Below, one piece after another: positions 8,287-17,282 of a stretch of 64,000 nt of DNA (position 1 is the first letter of the stretch; each line of letters begins with the position of its first letter). The DNA comes from Lachnospiraceae bacterium (GTDB taxonomy: Bacteria; Bacillota; Clostridia; Lachnospirales; Lachnospiraceae), in contig CAADYR010000146.1 of assembly GCA_900753305.1 (NCBI GenBank), positions 3,040 through 67,039 on the forward strand, read 5' to 3'. The position numbers and the translations under genes were made by a program. The notes under the pieces were generated by a model. The model saw only the letters and a list, made by a program, of their open reading frames with translations, did no database searches and was not told the origin of the DNA.

Positions 8287-8757
8287 ATGAATTTGAGCTT
8301 ACGTGAAGTGAATGCCAAAGATATAGACTTACTCTATCAGTGGGCAAATGACAAGACAGTCAGACAGAATGCTTTTCATACAGAGCAGATACCATATGCA
8401 GATCATAGAATGTGGTTTACAAGAAATCTGGCAGATCGTGACGTATTGATGTATATTTTGTGTCAAGTATCAGAAATGGGACAGGAAGAGCCACTTGGAC
8501 AGATCAGATTGTCAATAGAAGGAAATCAGGCATTGATCAGCTATACAATAGAAGAAAGCAGAAGAGGACAGGGACTTGGAACCCGCATGGTTCTTATGGC
8601 AGAGGAAAAACTGAGAGATAACAGAGTCGATATTATCTATTGCCTTGCACAGGTAAAATATGAAAATGCTGCATCAGCAAGAGTATTTGAAAAGTGTGGA
8701 TATGACAGGAAGGAACTGGAAAACTATATTGAATTTACGAAAAGAATCAGGAGCTGA
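8287..8757 (+). CDS. pseH: UDP-4-amino-4,6-dideoxy-beta-L-AltNAc 4-N-acetyltransferase, PseH
   Basis: This is a 156-residue GNAT-fold enzyme. In this context it acetylates the 4-amino group of the PseC product using acetyl-CoA. The acetyl-CoA loop RRGQGLGT lies near residues 94-101, and ENAASARVFEKCGY near the C-terminus is the common GNAT helix. The ATG follows the pseI TAG directly, and pseG starts one base after its own stop, so translation is probably coupled. The sequence alone shows only a GNAT of the RimJ/PseH sort; the specific call rests on its place between pseI and pseG. Confidence 0.88.
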   Translation: MNLSLREVNAKDIDLLYQWANDKTVRQNAFHTEQIPYADHRMWFTRNLADRDVLMYILCQVSEMGQEEPLGQIRLSIEGNQALISYTIEESRRGQGLGTRMVLMAEEKLRDNRVDIIYCLAQVKYENAASARVFEKCGYDRKELENYIEFTKRIRS

Positions 8758-8758
8758 T

Positions 8759-9808
8759 ATGTATATTATTCGGGCAGATGGAAATACCGCAATAGGAATG
8801 GGGCATGTTATGCGTTGTCTATCCATTGCGGATGCTATGGTAGAAGCAGGGATAAGACCTGTTTTTATGACTGCGGACAGGGAATGTGTTTCCCTGATAG
8901 AGAACAGGGGCTTTGAGGTATATGTATTAGGGACTGATTATCGTGATATGGAATCAGAACTGCCAATTATTGAACAGTATATCCATGCCGGAAATAGGCA
9001 GGCTGGTGGACAACCGGTGATACTGGTAGACAGTTATCAGGTAACAGACGCCTATTATATTGGCTTACGTCAAATGGCAAAGGTGGCATGCCTTGAGGAT
9101 ATGGGACGATCCTATCCTGTAGATTTGCTGATCAATTACAATATATATGGGCCAAGTTTGGACTATGACAATAAAATAACATATGCTACATTATTGGGGG
9201 CGGAGTATCAGCCGCTTCGGAAGGAATTTCAACAAGACATTGATTATATCGTGAAAGATAAAATAACAGACGTAATGATAACGACGGGAGGCAGCGACCC
9301 CTTCTTTGCAGCAAAGGCATTTACAGATGCATTTTTAGAGGAGAAGAAACTACAACAGGAGAAAATCAGGTATCATATTATCAGTGGACCATTCAATACT
9401 CATGCAGAGGAACTACATCAGTTATACGATATGAATCCCTATGTAGAGATACATGAACATGTGACCTGTATGAAAGAGATTATGAAGGAATGTGATGTGG
9501 TCCTGTCAGCAACGGGAAGTACGATATATGAAGTCAGTGCGCTGGGAATCCCGCTGATCGCGTTTTATTTTGCAGAAAACCAGCGGCAGGGTGCAGAAAT
9601 GCTATCTGAAATAACACATGTTATTAACTGCGGCAATTTTGCGCAGGATTCTAAACAGGTGGTTGAAAAGGCAAGAGAAGCATTGCTGCATTGTTTAAGG
9701 CAGAAAAAATACAGGGAAACTTTACACCGGGAAGAGAAATCGCTGGTGGATGGACAGGGGGCAGCACGTATTGCCAAGGCCCTGATTCAGCTTGGAAGCA
9801 GAGTGTGA
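8759..9808 (+). CDS. pseG: UDP-2,4-diacetamido-2,4,6-trideoxy-beta-L-altropyranose hydrolase, PseG
   Basis: The enzyme removes UDP from the acetylated sugar nucleotide, giving the free sugar that PseI uses. It has 349 residues and a GT-B-like two-domain fold. RADGNTAIGMGHVMRC at 5-20 carries the conserved GxGHxxR with His16. TTGGSDP and SATGSTIYE in the second half match the UDP-binding domain. The ATG at 8759 has AGGAGC just upstream; an open frame extends back into pseH but is only overlap. With this gene all six enzymes from UDP-GlcNAc to CMP-Pse are present. Confidence 0.92.
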   Translation: MYIIRADGNTAIGMGHVMRCLSIADAMVEAGIRPVFMTADRECVSLIENRGFEVYVLGTDYRDMESELPIIEQYIHAGNRQAGGQPVILVDSYQVTDAYYIGLRQMAKVACLEDMGRSYPVDLLINYNIYGPSLDYDNKITYATLLGAEYQPLRKEFQQDIDYIVKDKITDVMITTGGSDPFFAAKAFTDAFLEEKKLQQEKIRYHIISGPFNTHAEELHQLYDMNPYVEIHEHVTCMKEIMKECDVVLSATGSTIYEVSALGIPLIAFYFAENQRQGAEMLSEITHVINCGNFAQDSKQVVEKAREALLHCLRQKKYRETLHREEKSLVDGQGAARIAKALIQLGSRV

Positions 9809-9824
9809 AAGGTGTGGCATTTAT

Positions 9825-10889
9825 ATGAAAAAAAACAGACAGATGAATTATGAATTATTGCGTATCATTGCCATGCTGATGATCGTGTGTTTGCATTACC
9901 TGAGCAAGGGCGGGGCGTTAGGAGATCCTAAAGGAGAACTGTCAGCAACAGGATATGCTGCATGGCTGATGGAGGCTTTTTGTCTCGTAGCTGTGAATGT
10001 ATATGTATTGATCAGTGGGTATTTTGGTGTGGATTCCACAACTTTTACCATACGTAAACCACTGAAAATATGGGGACAGGTATGGTTCTATTCTGTTGTG
10101 ATCGGATTGGTCGCTCTTTTCTCTGGAATTGCTTCATTTGATCTGTATCGTTTTTTTACTTATGTGTTTCCTGTTGTAACGGAACACTACTGGTTTGCAA
10201 CAGCGTATCTGCTGCTATGTCTTATGATGCCCTTTCTGAATGCAGGAGTTGACAGATTGGACAAGCGTTCCTTTCAAGGGATCTTAATAGGGCTGTTATT
10301 GGTGTTCAGTATTGCCAAGACGGTATTACCAATGCAGTTGCCCTGGGATCATAAAGGATATGATGCTTTCTGGTTTATTTTCCTGTATTTAACGGGAGCA
10401 TATTTGAAACGATATAAAATAACGGGCGGATGGAAATGGCTTTTTGTGTATATTGCCGGGGTATTTGCAGTGTTCATGAGCTTCCTTACCTTACAGGCTG
10501 TGTACTTGAAGCTGGGTAAAATGGGGGATTTTATATCTTACAGTTATTCTTATAATTATTTCTTTACCTATGTAGCTTCCATTGGATTGTTTTTATCATT
10601 TGCTCATGTTGGAAATAACTGGAAAGAGAATACATGCAAAATGATTTCCACGCTGGCGGGTGCAACATTTGGGGTATACCTGATACATGAACATATAGAA
10701 CTTCGTTATGTGTGGGAGAACTGGTTTGGGTGTGCACAGTTTGCACAGAAACCGATCGGAATCTTTCTGCTGCATATGGCAGGTACAGTGCTGACGGTGT
10801 ATCTGGTCTGCACCGCAATTGAACTTTTAAGGCAGAAGTGTTTTTTGCTGGTTACTGAAAGGCATGGTTATGAACGTGAAACAAAGTAA
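9825..10889 (+). CDS. Acyltransferase family 3 membrane protein (OafA/WecH-like)
   Basis: This is a 354-residue protein with about ten hydrophobic segments, of the acyltransferase-3 family that O-acetylates (sometimes succinylates) surface sugars. The opening RQMNYELLRIIAMLMIVCLHY is typical; the His in CLHY (H24) is the conserved residue near the first helix. The ATG at 9825 follows GAAAGGTG (9807-9814); the open frame reaches back to 9792 inside pseG but has no better site. Placed directly after pseG, it may O-acylate pseudaminic acid or the glycan holding it. That substrate link is inferred from position only. Confidence 0.85.
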   Translation: MKKNRQMNYELLRIIAMLMIVCLHYLSKGGALGDPKGELSATGYAAWLMEAFCLVAVNVYVLISGYFGVDSTTFTIRKPLKIWGQVWFYSVVIGLVALFSGIASFDLYRFFTYVFPVVTEHYWFATAYLLLCLMMPFLNAGVDRLDKRSFQGILIGLLLVFSIAKTVLPMQLPWDHKGYDAFWFIFLYLTGAYLKRYKITGGWKWLFVYIAGVFAVFMSFLTLQAVYLKLGKMGDFISYSYSYNYFFTYVASIGLFLSFAHVGNNWKENTCKMISTLAGATFGVYLIHEHIELRYVWENWFGCAQFAQKPIGIFLLHMAGTVLTVYLVCTAIELLRQKCFLLVTERHGYERETK

Positions 10890-12594
10890 GATATATAGCT
10901 GTATAAAGAAATGGCTGCCCGTCCTTATCCTGTTACTGTATCCTTTGAGAAATATAAGAACAGGTATTGATCTGATGGATGCGGGGTATTCGCTGGGCAA
11001 TTTCCGTTTCTTTGGAACAATGAATCAGATGTGGAAGCTTGCGACCTATCTGGCCAACATAACAGGAGTTGCACTTTCCAGATTACCTTTTGGCGATACC
11101 TGGATCGGAATGAATGTGTACACATCACTTCTGGTCGGAATAACGGCGGCATGCACATACTGCATCCTGAGAAAATGCATGGGACATCCCTTTCTGCTCT
11201 GGCTTGGAGAGATGCTGGCATTGTCATTATGCTGGGCGCCTACGACGATCCTATATCATTATCTGGGATATATTGCTTTGACAGCGGCGACTTTATTACT
11301 GAATCGGGCATTGACCATGCATAGCAATATGTGCTACGTAGTTGCAGGCATAGTGCTGGGACTGGCTGTCGGAGTGCGAATGCCCAATATTACGTATGCA
11401 GCGCTGATACTTCCTGTGTGGTATTATGAATGGCTGACTCATGATAAAGAGTGGTTGAGTAATACTTTACGGTGTATTGCTGGTTTTGTGGCTGGATTTT
11501 TGATCCCTGCAGGTGTTATTGTTGTAAAATATGGCATACAGGCATATCCGGATATGATCGTCTCTTTGTTTGGTATGACGGATACGGCTACAGATTATAA
11601 GCCAGTGTCCATGATCATGGCTATGTTTGGCGATTATATCAGCTATAGCGTATGGCTGATACTGTTTGGGGTATATCTTTTGGCGGGATTTCTTTTATTC
11701 CGGATTGTCAGGGATCGATTCGTATGGGCGAAACGTGCTGTATATCTGCTTGGAATGCTGGTACTGCTTCGCTTCTGTTATGGCAGAGGCATGTTTGGGC
11801 TGGATTACACGACTTATTTTGCCATGTATAAATGGGTTACCATATATTTGCTGATCACGATAATTTTGTGTGCGTATCTGATCATAAAGCGCGAAGTTGT
11901 TAAAGAACATAAATTATGGGCGGCATTTATGCTGGTACTTATTTTCATAACGCCGCTTGGCAGTAATAATGGATTATATCCTCTGATCAATAATCTGTTT
12001 CTGATCGCTCCGGTATCTTTTGTTTTACTCTATATGGTGCTGACAAAACTGAATGGAGCCAATGGATTTGTATGGAAGAGTATGACGACTTTTGCAGTGG
12101 GATGTATGCTGTTGCAGAGTGTGCTTTTTGGTGTTTTTTTTCATTTTCATGATGTATTTTCAGAGGGCGGAAAGTATGTTGAAGCAGAAATCCCCGGAAG
12201 TATTTCCACCAGAGGAATGTATACTACCGTGGATAAAAAAGAGAAACTTGAAGCGCTCGGTGGATATCTGACAGAAAATCAGCTTACTGATAAAAAGGTA
12301 TTATTATATGGAGAAATCCCGGCAATTTCCTATATTTTTGACATGGAGCCGGCAGTATTTACGACCTGGGCTGATCTGCCTTCTAATTCGTTAGACAGAT
12401 TGCAGGCTGATCTGGATGCGATCGTACAGGATTATCCGGTAGTTATTGTAACTGATGCAGTAGGAAATGAACTGAAAAATGCAGAATACGGTGAAGATGA
12501 TAAACTGAAAGCAATCTCAGCTTTCCTGCAAAGTGGCAATTACCAATGTACCTATGATCAAAAAGGATTTTGTGTATACACATCAGACAGATAA
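10870..12594 (+). CDS. Large multi-membrane protein, probable GT-C glycosyltransferase
   Basis: The protein has 574 residues with about eleven or twelve hydrophobic helices to roughly residue 440, then a soluble C-terminal part of about 130 residues. An acidic first extracytoplasmic loop (GIDLMDAGYS, about 31-40) fits the GT-C pattern, in which a loop Asp helps transfer a sugar from a polyprenyl-phosphate donor outside the membrane. No close named family is recognised. GAAAGG (10857-10862) favours the ATG at 10870 over 10864; either overlaps the end of the acyltransferase gene. It may use the Und-P-sugar made by the GNAT-GtrB fusion three genes on. Confidence 0.6.
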   Translation: MNVKQSKIYSCIKKWLPVLILLLYPLRNIRTGIDLMDAGYSLGNFRFFGTMNQMWKLATYLANITGVALSRLPFGDTWIGMNVYTSLLVGITAACTYCILRKCMGHPFLLWLGEMLALSLCWAPTTILYHYLGYIALTAATLLLNRALTMHSNMCYVVAGIVLGLAVGVRMPNITYAALILPVWYYEWLTHDKEWLSNTLRCIAGFVAGFLIPAGVIVVKYGIQAYPDMIVSLFGMTDTATDYKPVSMIMAMFGDYISYSVWLILFGVYLLAGFLLFRIVRDRFVWAKRAVYLLGMLVLLRFCYGRGMFGLDYTTYFAMYKWVTIYLLITIILCAYLIIKREVVKEHKLWAAFMLVLIFITPLGSNNGLYPLINNLFLIAPVSFVLLYMVLTKLNGANGFVWKSMTTFAVGCMLLQSVLFGVFFHFHDVFSEGGKYVEAEIPGSISTRGMYTTVDKKEKLEALGGYLTENQLTDKKVLLYGEIPAISYIFDMEPAVFTTWADLPSNSLDRLQADLDAIVQDYPVVIVTDAVGNELKNAEYGEDDKLKAISAFLQSGNYQCTYDQKGFCVYTSDR

Positions 12595-12631
12595 GGGTAT
12601 ATGGGTAAAATGATATAGATTAGAGTGAAAC

Positions 12632-12660
12632 TTGCAAAATGCGTAAAAAGTGTGTAAGAT
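12632..12660 (+). promoter_or_regulatory. Possible weak promoter before the wecE-like gene
   Basis: TTGCAA (12632-12637), a 17-base spacer and TAAGAT (12655-12660) lie in the 128-base gap between the GT-C gene and the WecE-like gene. Each box matches consensus at four of six positions and there is no extended -10. It is listed because this is one of the few wide gaps in the locus. Read-through from upstream is just as likely. Confidence 0.3.
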
Positions 12661-12722
12661 TAGGTCAATAGAAAATGTGTTTTGGCGGGTAGAGTAATGA
12701 TAGCGCAGAAATGGAGACAACT

Positions 12723-13853
12723 ATGATTAATTTTAATGTACCTCCTTATACTGGGAAGGAAATAGAATATATAAAACAGGCTGTAGAGAACCAGAAAATC
12801 TGTGGTGATGGCCCCTTTACAAAGAAATGCAATGAATGGATCGAGAAAAAAACAGGGACTACGAAGTGTCTGTTGACACCTTCCTGTACACAGGCGACGG
12901 AACTGGCAGCTCTTCTGGCTGATATTAAGGAAGGCGATGAGATCATCATGCCGGCATATACTTTTGTATCAACAGCAGACGCATTTGTGTTGCGTGGTGC
13001 AAAACCGGTGTTTGTAGATATCAGACCTGATACGATGAACATTGATGAGACGAAGATCGAGGCGGCGATTACAGATCGTACAAGAGCAATCGTTCCGGTG
13101 CATTATGCAGGAGTTGCCTGTGAGATGGATACGATCATGGATATTGCCAACAGACATCATTTGTTTGTCATTGAAGATGCTGCACAGGGCATCATGGCTT
13201 CCTATAAAGGAAAAGCATTAGGTGCGATCGGTGATTTCGGCTGCTATTCATTCCATGAGACGAAGAATCTGAGTATGGGAGAAGGCGGGGCTATTCTGAT
13301 CAAGGATGCCAAATATATTGAAGATGCTGAGATCATACGTGAGAAAGGTACGAACCGTTCCAAGTACTTCAGAGGACAGATCGATAAGTATACATGGGTA
13401 AATTATGGTTCTTCCTATCTTCCCAGTGATATGAATGCGGCTTATCTCTGGGCGCAGTTGGAACTGGCACAGAAAATCACGGATGTGAGACTGGCGCGCT
13501 GGAATCAGTACAACGAATTGTTGCAGCCATTGAAACAGAGAGGAATCCTTGAGCTTCCTACGGTTCCTGAAGGCTGTATACACAATGCGCATATGTATTA
13601 TATCAAGACAAAAAATATTGAAGAGAGAACCCGTCTGATAGATTTCCTTAAAGAAAATGGAATTTTGGCGGTGTTCCATTATATTCCTCTGCATACTGCA
13701 CCGGCTGGAATCAGGTTCGGCGAATTCAGAGGTGAAGATGTTTATACGACCAAGGAAAGTGAACGATTGCTTCGATTACCAATGTTCTATACATTGACAG
13801 AGGCAGAAGTTGAATATATCGTAGGTAAGGTGAAGGAGTTCTATCGCGTATAA
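12723..13853 (+). CDS. wecE: dTDP-4-amino-4,6-dideoxygalactose transaminase, WecE/RffA-like
   Basis: This is a PLP aminotransferase of the DegT/DnrJ/EryC1/StrS family, 376 residues. Family members of this branch convert dTDP-4-keto-6-deoxyglucose to dTDP-Fuc4N with glutamate. The match to the WecE branch is strong: LCGDG-like KICGDGPFT (25-33), LLTPSCT (50-56), RPDTMNID (101-108), HYAGVACEMD (127-136) and the PLP lysine K181 in FHETKN. GGAG (12714-12717) fixes the start at ATG 12723 rather than 12711. No rmlA or rmlB is in the window, so dTDP-keto-sugar must come from elsewhere. The acetyltransferase needed to make Fuc4NAc appears in the fusion gene at 15685. Confidence 0.85.
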   Translation: MINFNVPPYTGKEIEYIKQAVENQKICGDGPFTKKCNEWIEKKTGTTKCLLTPSCTQATELAALLADIKEGDEIIMPAYTFVSTADAFVLRGAKPVFVDIRPDTMNIDETKIEAAITDRTRAIVPVHYAGVACEMDTIMDIANRHHLFVIEDAAQGIMASYKGKALGAIGDFGCYSFHETKNLSMGEGGAILIKDAKYIEDAEIIREKGTNRSKYFRGQIDKYTWVNYGSSYLPSDMNAAYLWAQLELAQKITDVRLARWNQYNELLQPLKQRGILELPTVPEGCIHNAHMYYIKTKNIEERTRLIDFLKENGILAVFHYIPLHTAPAGIRFGEFRGEDVYTTKESERLLRLPMFYTLTEAEVEYIVGKVKEFYRV

Positions 13854-15646
13854 TGGAGAACCAGAGAAGGGTTTTATGGGGCAGGCTTTGGAAGGTTCTT
13901 GTTTTTGTGGGAGTACTGATAGCCGGCCTGGCGATTCGATTTGATTTTTATTATGATTTAAATGATGACACTGCGATCAGGGATATACTCTCGGGCAGAT
14001 ATACGGGAGAACCCAGTGGTTACTGTATTCAGATGCTGTATCCACTGGGCTGGTTGATCGCGGTCGCTTACAGAGCCATTCGCAAGATTTCTTGGTATGG
14101 CTTGTTTTTGTGCCTGTGCCAGTTTGGCGTGCTTGCGCTGATTGCCTGGAGACTGACGGCACTTGCCAAAAAGACATGGATGCAGATACTCCTTCTGATA
14201 TTAGAAGGAGTATTAGTGCTGGGATTAATGGGAAGAGAGCTGGTCATTGTGCAATACAGTATTACCAGCGGTATGTGCATGATGGGGGCAGTATTCTGGT
14301 ATCTGACGACTCCTGTAAACCAGAAGCCTGCACCGTATCTGCGTAGAAATCTGGTGGCTGTATTTCTGGTACTGCTGTCATTTATGCTCAGGACAGAAGT
14401 ATGTATGATGCTTATGCCTTTTTTGCTGTTGGCGGGACTTAGCCAGTGGGCAAAGGAGAAGAAGCCCTTTGAAGGCACAAATGTCAGAAAATATATGTTA
14501 GTCATTGGAAGCGCTTTGCTCGGGATACTGGTATTGTATTCCCTGGACAGTTTTGCATATCGTTCCACAGAATGGACGAGTTTTAGAAGTTTTTTTGATG
14601 CAAGGACAAACCTCTATGACTTTTACGGAATTCCGGATTATGACCGGAATCTGGAATTTTACCAGTCTATCGGGCTGTCACGGGAATCATATACTCTCTT
14701 GCAGAACTACAATTTTGCATTGGACGATTCTATTGATGAAAGTTTGTTGATGAGGATCGCTGCATATCAGAAAGAGCAGGCAGGGGAACAAAATGGGTTG
14801 TATAAAATAGGCAGATTTGTCTGCAGGAATAGCCCCAAAGAAGCATTGTGGCTATATAAGCAGCATCTGCTGACTTTTCAGTCAGGGGTGAAGATGTGCA
14901 TTCTGCTGGCTGCTTATCTGCTGTATTTCCTGCTGGCTTCCGGGCGAAGAAAAAGTGGCTGTGGCTGGAGAATGATCCTGCTGGTTGCAATACGAAGCAT
15001 GCTGTGGATGTATCTGTATATGGTAGACAGGGCACTCAACAGAGTGACGACTCCACTGCTGATCACAGAGTTTGCGCTTTTATCGGCCTGGATCATACAG
15101 GAAGTGCTCGAAATGGAAGGCACAGAGAGTATAAACAGTATTCAGGTCATGAAGAAAGCAGGTATAGTGTCGCTGCTGCTTCTGTGTGGACTTACAGGTA
15201 CTGTGATTAATATGGACAGCACAGGGCAAGAATACGAAATGAGAGAGGAAGCCAATGCACGTTGGAATGCACTGACTTCTTATTGCAGGGAAGATGAGGC
15301 ACATTATTATTCGATCGATGTATACTCATCCACTTCTTATCATGGAGTGCCCTATTCAGATAAACTGTTTGAAGAGTCAGATAATCTGTATCGCAATTAT
15401 GATATTTGCGGAGGCTGGGCAGCCAAGAGTCCTCTGACACGTACAAAGCAGTTAAAATCAGGAATAAAAGGACTGGAAGAAGCTCTGCTGACCGGAGAGG
15501 CATTATTTGTTGCAAAACCGGATTCTGATCTGACCTGGCTTAGTGAGTACTACAACAGCAGGGGGAAGACGACAGAACTCAAAGCAATAGATGAAATAGA
15601 GATGGCAGATGGAACGATTGCTTTTATCGTATATCGTCTGCAATAA
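13853..15646 (+). CDS. Large multi-membrane protein of unknown function, possibly GT-C type
   Basis: This is a 597-residue protein with about ten hydrophobic segments and a soluble C-terminal part (about 480-597). I do not recognise a named family. The first extracytoplasmic loop has the acidic DLNDDTAIRDILSG (about 36-49) and then YTGEPSGY, a layout like GT-C enzymes with an acidic loop-1 motif. The start codon overlaps the wecE stop (TAATG), implying coupled translation with the Fuc4N aminotransferase. It precedes the GNAT-GtrB fusion by 38 bases. A role in placing or polymerising the Fuc4NAc-type sugar outside the membrane is plausible but unproven. Confidence 0.55.
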   Translation: MENQRRVLWGRLWKVLVFVGVLIAGLAIRFDFYYDLNDDTAIRDILSGRYTGEPSGYCIQMLYPLGWLIAVAYRAIRKISWYGLFLCLCQFGVLALIAWRLTALAKKTWMQILLLILEGVLVLGLMGRELVIVQYSITSGMCMMGAVFWYLTTPVNQKPAPYLRRNLVAVFLVLLSFMLRTEVCMMLMPFLLLAGLSQWAKEKKPFEGTNVRKYMLVIGSALLGILVLYSLDSFAYRSTEWTSFRSFFDARTNLYDFYGIPDYDRNLEFYQSIGLSRESYTLLQNYNFALDDSIDESLLMRIAAYQKEQAGEQNGLYKIGRFVCRNSPKEALWLYKQHLLTFQSGVKMCILLAAYLLYFLLASGRRKSGCGWRMILLVAIRSMLWMYLYMVDRALNRVTTPLLITEFALLSAWIIQEVLEMEGTESINSIQVMKKAGIVSLLLLCGLTGTVINMDSTGQEYEMREEANARWNALTSYCREDEAHYYSIDVYSSTSYHGVPYSDKLFEESDNLYRNYDICGGWAAKSPLTRTKQLKSGIKGLEEALLTGEALFVAKPDSDLTWLSEYYNSRGKTTELKAIDEIEMADGTIAFIVYRLQ

Positions 15647-15684
15647 AGGACAGAAATAAATCATAAGATAATTTGGAGGACAAT

Positions 15685-17196
15685 ATGGAGCAGGTAAAAC
15701 AGGACCTCAGGCTGGTGGGAACACAGATTTATCTTCGCCCGATCACGGTGGAAGATACAGATATGGTGTTGAAGTGGAGAAATGATCCACAGGTTGTGAA
15801 AAATTTTATTTACCGTAAGCCCATAAGCCGTGAGGAACATTTGAACTGGATTCACGAAAAGGTAGAAAAAGGACTGGTGATACAGTTTATTGTATGTGAT
15901 AAGGAAAATGACAAACCATTAGGGTGCGTTTATCTGCAGAATTTTGATACAGTCTGTAATAAGGCAGAGTGGGGGATCTTTTATGGAAATGAAGGTGCGA
16001 AGGGAAAAGGAATCGGAACAGAGTCCGGTAAACTTCTGATGCATTATGCTTTCCATGAATTGAAACTGCACAAAGTAATGGGAAGAGTACTGGCGTATAA
16101 TAAGGCGAGCATCAGAGTCCATGAGAAAATGGGAGGCATCCATGAAGCTTATTTAAAAGATGAACTTTATCTTGATGGCGAATATGTGGATGAAATCTTT
16201 TTTGGCTTTACCAAGGAAAGCACAGATGCTGTTTATCAGGAACCCAATACGGCACATACGAAAGTAAGTTTTGTCATTCCATGTTACCGGAGTGCCAAAA
16301 CGATTGGATCAGTCGTAGAGGAAATAAGGGAAACTATGGACAAAATACAGGGATATTCGTATGATATCATCCTTGTAAATGACTGCTCGCCAGATAATAC
16401 TTTTGATGTGATCAGGGATTTGTGTGGACGTTATCAGAATATCGTAGGATTGAATCTGGCGAAAAATTTCGGACAGCATGCGGCTCTTATGGCGGGACTG
16501 CGCAGATCCGATGGGGATATTGTGGTATGTCTGGATGATGATGGACAAACTCCGGCGAATGAGGTCGGTAAACTTCTGGATGGTCTGGCACATGGACATG
16601 ATGTTGTCTATGCAAGTTATGGAAATAAGAAGCACAGTGCTTTCCGCAATTTCGGGACATGGATGAATGATATTATGACCAGAGTGATGCTGGGAAAGCC
16701 CAAGGATTTGCATGTGACCAGTTATTTTGCGGCAAAACGATATATTGTAGACAGTATGTTACAATATGAAAACAGTTATCCATATGTGATCGGACTGGTA
16801 CTGAGGGCAACGAAAAATATTATTAATGTACCGGTAGAACACCGCAGTCGCGAAGTAGGAACCTCCGGTTATACTATGAAGAAATTACTGGCACTCTGGT
16901 TTAATGGATTTACTGCATTCTCTATTATTCCATTGCGGGCGGCAACTGTATCAGGAGCTGTTTTTGCAGCTATGGGATTTCTGTATGGAATTTACACTAT
17001 TATTAAGAAATTTGTAAACCCTGCAGTTCCTATGGGATTCAGTTCAACCATGTCGGCAATTGTATTTATTGGTGGCATGATGATGCTGATGCTTGGTTTA
17101 GTAGGAGAATATATTGGAAGAATCTACATCAGCATCAATCGCTCACCTCAGTATGTCATAAAGGAAGAAACAGGATGCAGTGGGGATAAAAGGTAG
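15685..17196 (+). CDS. Fusion: GNAT N-acetyltransferase + GtrB/ArnC-like polyprenyl-phosphate glycosyltransferase
   Basis: One unbroken 503-codon frame holds two enzymes. Residues 1-175 are a RimJ/RimL-type GNAT with acetyl-CoA loop GAKGKGIGT (104-112). Residues 193-503 are a GT2 of the DPM1/GtrB/ArnC type: VSFVIPCYRS, VNDCSPDN (231-238), LDDDGQTP (283-290) and two C-terminal helices (about 405-430 and 450-475). Such GTs move a nucleotide sugar onto undecaprenyl phosphate. With the WecE-like aminotransferase two genes upstream, the GNAT half probably makes dTDP-Fuc4NAc, as WecD does, and the GT half loads it on the lipid. TTGGAGGA (15673-15680) supports ATG 15685. Domain calls are firm; the substrate is inferred. 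Confidence 0.82.
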   Translation: MEQVKQDLRLVGTQIYLRPITVEDTDMVLKWRNDPQVVKNFIYRKPISREEHLNWIHEKVEKGLVIQFIVCDKENDKPLGCVYLQNFDTVCNKAEWGIFYGNEGAKGKGIGTESGKLLMHYAFHELKLHKVMGRVLAYNKASIRVHEKMGGIHEAYLKDELYLDGEYVDEIFFGFTKESTDAVYQEPNTAHTKVSFVIPCYRSAKTIGSVVEEIRETMDKIQGYSYDIILVNDCSPDNTFDVIRDLCGRYQNIVGLNLAKNFGQHAALMAGLRRSDGDIVVCLDDDGQTPANEVGKLLDGLAHGHDVVYASYGNKKHSAFRNFGTWMNDIMTRVMLGKPKDLHVTSYFAAKRYIVDSMLQYENSYPYVIGLVLRATKNIINVPVEHRSREVGTSGYTMKKLLALWFNGFTAFSIIPLRAATVSGAVFAAMGFLYGIYTIIKKFVNPAVPMGFSSTMSAIVFIGGMMMLMLGLVGEYIGRIYISINRSPQYVIKEETGCSGDKR

Positions 17197-17210
17197 AAGT
17201 CATGCTATCG

Positions 17211-17239
17211 TTGTATTCCTTTTATGATTATGCTATACT
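17211..17239 (+). promoter_or_regulatory. Promoter with extended -10 upstream of the WzyC-like gene
   Basis: TTGTAT (17211-17216), a 17-base spacer and TATACT (17234-17239) with TG at 17231-17232 give an extended -10 promoter. The weak -35 (three of six) is typical of extended -10 promoters. Transcription should start near 17246, about 37 bases before the TTG start codon. It lies in an 86-base gap, which breaks the tight spacing seen on both sides. Confidence 0.55.
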
Positions 17240-17252
17240 ACGAGAAGCATAA
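17228..17252. promoter_or_regulatory. Dyad overlapping the -10 and start site
   Basis: TTATGCT (17228-17234) and AGCATAA (17246-17252) form a perfect 7-bp inverted repeat with an 11-base centre. The left arm runs into the -10 box and the right arm covers the expected start of transcription. This is where a repressor operator would sit. It could also be chance in AT-rich DNA. Confidence 0.3.
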
Positions 17253-17282
17253 AAGTAACAAGAGGCAGGAAGGAGAAACTGA

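Noticed and set aside
12723..13853. PglE or PseC function for this aminotransferase
   Set aside because: Its motifs match the dTDP-sugar WecE branch, and separate PseC-like and PglE-like enzymes already sit beside their own dehydratases.
15685..17196. The GNAT-GT2 fusion as a lost stop codon between two genes
   Set aside because: The frame is continuous through a linker of about 20 residues with no internal ribosome site or start codon near the join; an assembly error cannot be fully excluded but nothing suggests one.
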